Of a stretch of 53,662 nucleotides of DNA, positions 50,427-53,662 are shown in pieces. Source of the stretch: Geminicoccus harenae (GTDB taxonomy: Bacteria > Pseudomonadota > Alphaproteobacteria > Geminicoccales > Geminicoccaceae); the NCBI RefSeq assembly GCF_019800005.1, contig NZ_JABGCL010000031.1:1-53662 (forward strand). Direction: 5' to 3'. The notes under the pieces are model-generated. The model saw only the letters and a list, made by a program, of their open reading frames with translations, searched no databases and was not told the DNA's origin. The position numbers and the translations under genes are program-made. How positions within the stretch are numbered: position 1 is the stretch's first letter; each line of letters opens with the position of its first letter.

Positions 50427-51280
50427 GCATGCAGGGTGTGGTGATCACCGCCGACGAGCGGGTGCTGGTAGGCAGCGAGCTGCCGCTTGCCGACCGCGAA
50501 GCGCTGCGCCTGGCGGTACGCAGCCTGGAAGGCCCGAGCTTCGCCGCCAAGCTCTCGGACCTGGCGGGCCGGCCGATCGAGCTGCTCGGCCGCGCCTTGC
50601 CCGAGCGCGTGGCCAAGATCGTCTCGGAAGCCACCGCGACGGCCCTGCGCCAGGCGCTGCGCCTGGTGCTGCTCACCGTGCCCGAAGGCCGGCCGGACCC
50701 GCAGACCCGTACCCACCGGGCGCTGGCGACGCTTACCGGCGCCATGGGCGGGGCGTTCGGCGTGGCCGCCCTGCCGGTCGAGCTGCCGGTCTCGACCACC
50801 ATCATGCTGCGGGCGATCGCGCGGATCGCGCAGAGCGAGGGCGAGGACCTGCGCGACCCGGAGGCGGCTCTGGCCTGCCTGCAGGTGTTCGCGCTGGCCG
50901 GGCGGACCGGCCACCTGCACGAGAGCGGCTATTTCGCGGCCCGCGCCGCCATGGCCCGCTCGGTGATCCATGCGGCGCGGCAGTTCGCCGAGCGCGGCCT
51001 GATCGACGAGACCAGCTCGGCCATGGTCCGCCTGCTGGCCCAGATCGGCGCCCGGTTCGGCGTCACCGTGTCGCAGAAGGCGGCGGCCCAGGCGGTGCCG
51101 GTGCTGGGTGCGGTGAGCGGGGCCGCGATCAACGCGACCTTCACCCATTACTTCCAGTCGCTGGCCAAGGGCCATTTCACCGTGCGCCGGCTGGAGCGCC
51201 AGCATGGCAAGGCCGTGGTGCGCCGGGCTTATGAGCAGATCATGCGCGAGGAAGGCCTGGCCGGCGGGACCACCGCATAA
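50423..51280 (+). CDS. EcsC-family protein
   Basis: 285-residue protein of the EcsC family, named for a gene in the Bacillus ecs exporter operon; the function is not established. Landmarks are GAMGGAFGVAALPVELPVSTTIMLRAIARIAQSEGEDL (hydrophobic, perhaps membrane-associated), ALACLQVFALAG and GAVSGAAINATFTHYFQSLAKGHFTVRRLER near the C-terminus. The GTG at 50423 overlaps the previous stop and has GGAG 6 nt upstream; the ATG at 50429 is an alternative. Coupled to the phosphoesterase gene. Confidence 0.87.
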   Translation: MSMQGVVITADERVLVGSELPLADREALRLAVRSLEGPSFAAKLSDLAGRPIELLGRALPERVAKIVSEATATALRQALRLVLLTVPEGRPDPQTRTHRALATLTGAMGGAFGVAALPVELPVSTTIMLRAIARIAQSEGEDLRDPEAALACLQVFALAGRTGHLHESGYFAARAAMARSVIHAARQFAERGLIDETSSAMVRLLAQIGARFGVTVSQKAAAQAVPVLGAVSGAAINATFTHYFQSLAKGHFTVRRLERQHGKAVVRRAYEQIMREEGLAGGTTA

Positions 51281-51455
51281 GTCAGCCTCCGCCCGGATCT
51301 CGCCGGGCTCGCCCAACTCCGATCATGCTGTGCTTGCCGGCGGCGTATCGCGCCCGCCCTGGCTCATGCCGTGCCGCCGGTGATGGCGGCCCGTTGCGGC
51401 GGATGGAGAACGGGCATCATCCCCGGCCGCAGCCGATGCCGGGTCCGGCACCGGC

Positions 51456-52196
51456 TCAGGTGCCGGCCTCGAGCTCATAGGCCACCTTGACCATGTTCTT
51501 CCTGGCCTTGACGTAGCGGATGATGACCGGCCCTACCTCGCGGATGTCGGCCACATGGGTCCCGCCGCAGGGCAGCCCCCGCTCGTCCCATACCGTCACC
51601 AGGCGGACCGGCTTGTCCAAAGGCAGGTTGTCCGGGACGAACCGGGCGCGTTTCGGCAGTTCCTCCCTGGACACGAGCTCCGTCCTGGTCGGGAAGCCGT
51701 GCCTGATCAGCCGGTTCAGCTCGGCCTCGATCAGGGCTGCGGCATCGGGTGCGGGCACGGCATCTGCCCGGTACTCGACGGCCGACTGTCCCGGTGCGTG
51801 CACACCCTTGGCCGGCTGCCAGCCCAGCCCGAGATTCCAGACCGCCTCGTCGATCAGGTGACCGGCAGTGTGCAGGCGGCTGTGCAGCCGGCGGCGCTCG
51901 CCGTCGACCTGCAGCGTCACCGCGTCGCCGGCCTGGAACGGCCGGGCCGCGGGCCTGCCCAGGTGATGGACGATCCCGCCCTGGAACCGGACCTCCTCGA
52001 CCTGGAACCTGCCTGCCTCACCCTTGATCCAGCCCTGGTCGAACGGCTGGCCACCGCCTTGCGGGTAGAAGAGCGTCCGGCCCAGGACGACCGCAGCCAT
52101 GCCGTCCTTGAAGTCCGGCACGACCTCCAGGACAGCGGCCTCACCTTCCAGAACGGCCTGCTGCTCCATGTAGAGGAGCAGCGTCGATGACGTCAT
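51456..52196 (-). CDS. alanyl-tRNA editing protein (AlaX-like)
   Basis: Hydrolyses mis-acylated Ser- or Gly-tRNA(Ala), 246 residues. The metal-binding editing motifs are HSRLHTAGHLIDEA (HxxxH) and CGGTHVADI (Cys/His pair), with the entry FYPQGGGQPFDQG typical of AlaX and the AlaRS editing domain. The start ATG at 52196 gives MTSSTLLLYMEQQ; a longer frame to 52418 lacks family features. Free-standing, with 174 bp of unassigned DNA to the EcsC gene and the integration site 250 bp upstream. Confidence 0.92.
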   Translation of the reverse strand: MTSSTLLLYMEQQAVLEGEAAVLEVVPDFKDGMAAVVLGRTLFYPQGGGQPFDQGWIKGEAGRFQVEEVRFQGGIVHHLGRPAARPFQAGDAVTLQVDGERRRLHSRLHTAGHLIDEAVWNLGLGWQPAKGVHAPGQSAVEYRADAVPAPDAAALIEAELNRLIRHGFPTRTELVSREELPKRARFVPDNLPLDKPVRLVTVWDERGLPCGGTHVADIREVGPVIIRYVKARKNMVKVAYELEAGT

Positions 52197-52691
52197 GGAA
52201 CTCGATCCTCGCTGGGTGGAGCAGGATGCACCGACAGAAGCAGGACGCAGGGGCGCACCGGGCACGACGCGCTGCGGACGCGGGTGGGACCCGATCGGCT
52301 GGCAGAGATGGTGGAGCGGGTGGTGCTGGCACCCGGGCTGGGCGCCGCGTCCAGAGATCGCCGGAAACTGATCCAGATTGCCGGCTGCTGCATTGAGGGA
52401 AAACGACGGCCCTGCCATGCAGCGGCTGTCTCGTCACATCGTTCGCGGGAATGGTGGAGCCGAACGGGATCGAACCGTCGACCTCTTGAATGCCATTCTG
52501 GGAGTACGACTTTTCCGACACTTCCCGTACCTTTCTCGCTATTTCCCAACCCGCTGAAAATCCATGACATCGCGCCTGCGGTAATCTAGAGGTAAGGAAC
52601 GAAACTACCGGAAATTGCCGCCTGGGGCTGCCGTGGGGCTGCCTTGGGCAGCTGTATCGAGGTAGGCGCCATCCAAGCTGGGTGCCTCATT
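52197..52691. other. boundary region between chromosome and integrated element
   Basis: 495 bp without a complete gene. 52197-52451 has no recognisable content; 52452-52497 is a partial tRNA. 52498-52691 is AT-richer around 52500-52600 (TTTCTCGCTATTTCCC) and has tandem GGGGCTGCC repeats at about 52622-52645 before the integrase start; it likely includes the attachment and promoter region of the element. Confidence 0.5.
52452..52497 (-). repeat. 3' fragment of tRNA-Ala(GGC), attachment-site half (attR-like)
   Basis: The minus strand reads AATGGCATTCAAGAGGTCGA and continues through CGGTTCGATCCCG to CGGCTCCACCA. This is the anticodon loop (GGC), the 3' half of the anticodon stem, variable loop, T arm, acceptor strand and CCA of tRNA-Ala. 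The 5' half is absent, so it is not a functional tRNA. Integrases that target tRNA genes leave just such a 3' copy at one end of the element. Its orientation puts chromosome to the left and element to the right, in agreement with the integrase gene 195 nt away. Confidence 0.85.
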
Positions 52692-53564
52692 ATGCCGAAG
52701 ATTGGGCAGAAGCTCGTGGAGAGCCTGCGTGCCGACCCGGCGCGTGAGTACAAGGTGTTCGACGAGGAGATCCGGGGCTTCGGGCTTCGCGTGTTCCCAT
52801 CCGGGCGGAAGTCCTGGATCTTCCAGTACCGTCATCGTGGTGGCCGGGGCGGCAAGACGGAACGCCTGGTGATCGGCGACGCAGGCGCGATGAAGGCGGA
52901 GGAAGCCCGCACCATCGCCCGCCGGCATCTTGCGGCTCTCGATCGTGGCGAGAATCCGGCAGACGCGCGCAACGCCGCCCGGGCCGACCTGACGGTGGCC
53001 CAGCTGATCGAGCGGTGGATCGAGGCCGGCTGCCCCCGCGCCAAGCCCGGCCGGATTGGTGGCGCCTTCCTGAAAGCGGGCACGGCAGAGACCTACAAGA
53101 GTGGGCTGCGCCACCACGTCGTGCCGCTGATCGGCAACCTGAAGCTGGGCAAGCTCACTCGCGTGGACATCGAGCGCATGCAGCGCCGCATCGCCCGGGG
53201 CGAGACCGCGGCCGAGACCGCCATGAGCGGCAAGTCACGCGGGCGGATCCGGGTGGCTGGCGGCGAGACGATCGCAGGGCGGGTGACGGCCTATCTCGCC
53301 TCGGTTCTCTCCTGGGCCGAGCGAGAGGGCATGGTTCCCACCAGCCCGGCTATCGGCGTCCGGGTGATCCCGGTCAAGCGGAAGGACCGCTACCTGTCGG
53401 CCGAGGAGGTCGAGAGGCTGGGCGACGCGCTGGCGGCTGCCGAGGCCGAGGGCATGTCGGCGACCTTCACCAGCGCCATCACCCTGATCGCCCTGACCGG
53501 CTGCCGGAAGTCGGAAGCCCTGAGAGCCCGTTTGAGAATGCACTCAGTGGCTGATGCGGCGTAG
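52692..53564 (+). pseudogene. tyrosine integrase, truncated by an IS element
   Basis: The product begins MPKIGQKLVESLRADPAREY, with the N-terminal arm-binding (DUF4102-like) segment FDEEIRGFGLRVFPSGRKSWIFQYR, the SAM-like core-binding domain (TYKSGLRHHVVPLIGNLKLGKL), and the start of the catalytic domain with the first catalytic Arg in LTGCRKSEAL. Normal sequence stops at about 53522; the last 14 residues come from IS DNA. The remaining catalytic His, Arg and Tyr are missing (290 of about 400 residues), so the enzyme is inactive unless the rest lies beyond the IS and is restored by precise excision. Confidence 0.85.
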
Positions 53565-53662
53565 CAGCAGGCTGCCCATGGCGACCTGCACGAAGGCTTC
53601 GGACACATCGAGCCTGGCCTCGTAGTCCCGCACCAGGCGGCGCCAGCGAACCATCCAGCCGA
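53524..53662 (-). mobile_element. right-running IS5-family element, partial
   Basis: The terminal sequence begins GAGCCCGTTTGAGAATG, typical of IS5-group (IS427/IS1031-like) inverted repeats, preceded by TGA, a plausible three-base target (TNA). The element continues beyond the window edge. Inside is the transposase C-terminus (53544-53662). Confidence 0.75.
53544..53662 (-). CDS. IS5-family transposase, C-terminal fragment
   Basis: The minus strand encodes GWMVRWRRLVRDYEARLDVS, continuing to a terminal LLLRRISH and stop. This matches the end of DDE transposases of the IS5 group, where RWRRLxRDYE contains the last conserved Glu of the DDE triad and the YREK-like signature. The gene starts outside the window, so whether it is intact is unknown. 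Confidence 0.8.
   Translation of the reverse strand, partial: GWMVRWRRLVRDYEARLDVSEAFVQVAMGSLLLRRISH

Noticed and set aside
52452..52530. Complete tRNA-Ala gene
   Set aside because: Only the part from the anticodon loop to CCA is present; the sequence before it (CTCCCAG) does not supply the 5' half of the anticodon stem, D arm or acceptor strand.

Overview
The window is about 70 % G+C chromosomal DNA. Genes are densely packed and often overlap by ATGA or GTGA. Several gene sets point to an alphaproteobacterium of the Rhodospirillales/Geminicoccales type: a choXWV-betAI choline module, a TPP-riboswitch-controlled thiOSGEF operon, a Ku-LigD end-joining pair, an aa3/caa3-type oxidase with fused subunits I-III, and an L-arabinonate-dehydratase-like gene beside an RraA-like gene. 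The taxonomic placement is inference from gene content; no rRNA is present.

Layout. (1) 291-2047: xylulokinase and a 5'-truncated MmcQ/YjbR remnant. (2) 2040-4205 (-): a 721-residue RTX (Ca-binding nonapeptide) protein. (3) 4419-9769 (-): betI-betA-choX-choW-choV for choline uptake and oxidation, with a candidate BetI operator upstream. (4) 10155-12782 (+): exported OpgG/OpgD glucan protein, MlaC-like lipid-binding protein and a small Flp pilin missed by long-ORF searches, each without its usual partner genes. (5) 12999-17754 (+): a ribose/xylose-type ABC importer with two permeases. (6) 17757-18381: a gene graveyard with an AcoR-like regulator fragment and an alpha/beta-hydrolase tail. (7) 18382-22131 (-): thiO-thiS-thiG-thiE-thiF behind a TPP riboswitch whose promoter overlaps the stop codon of a desaturase gene. 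(8) 22128-26851 (-): desaturase, ligD, ku. (9) 27023-32981: a membrane-anchored protein, then ctaG-like, CopD-like, ctaC, fused ctaD/E and a small membrane protein, with a DUF2231-type gene antisense between them. (10) 32992-38032: MaoC and HxlR genes diverging from a near-perfect palindrome, an MFS pump, a flavin-dependent monooxygenase and a second MFS carrier. (11) 38103-40362: a Tat-exported superoxide dismutase and a Glu/Leu-type dehydrogenase. (12) 40387-44937: sugar-acid dehydratase, FCD regulator and two RraA-like proteins around a small antitoxin-like gene in a lower-GC pocket. (13) 44978-52196: a hybrid kinase with HPt domain, flavin reductase, an unknown protein, a 2H phosphoesterase, EcsC and an AlaX-type editing protein. 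(14) 52452-53662: the edge of an integrated element, made of a 46-nt 3' fragment of tRNA-Ala(GGC) as attachment site and a tyrosine integrase gene cut by an IS5-type element that runs off the window.

Most of the window is recognisable housekeeping and catabolic DNA. I see no CRISPR array, rRNA, complete tRNA, or clearly new defence or secretion system. The items most worth checking are the integration edge, the palindromic HxlR operator, the choline operon that lacks betB, the decayed 17.8-18.4 kb stretch, and the unexplained intergenic regions at 43.5-44.0 and 49.0-49.4 kb.
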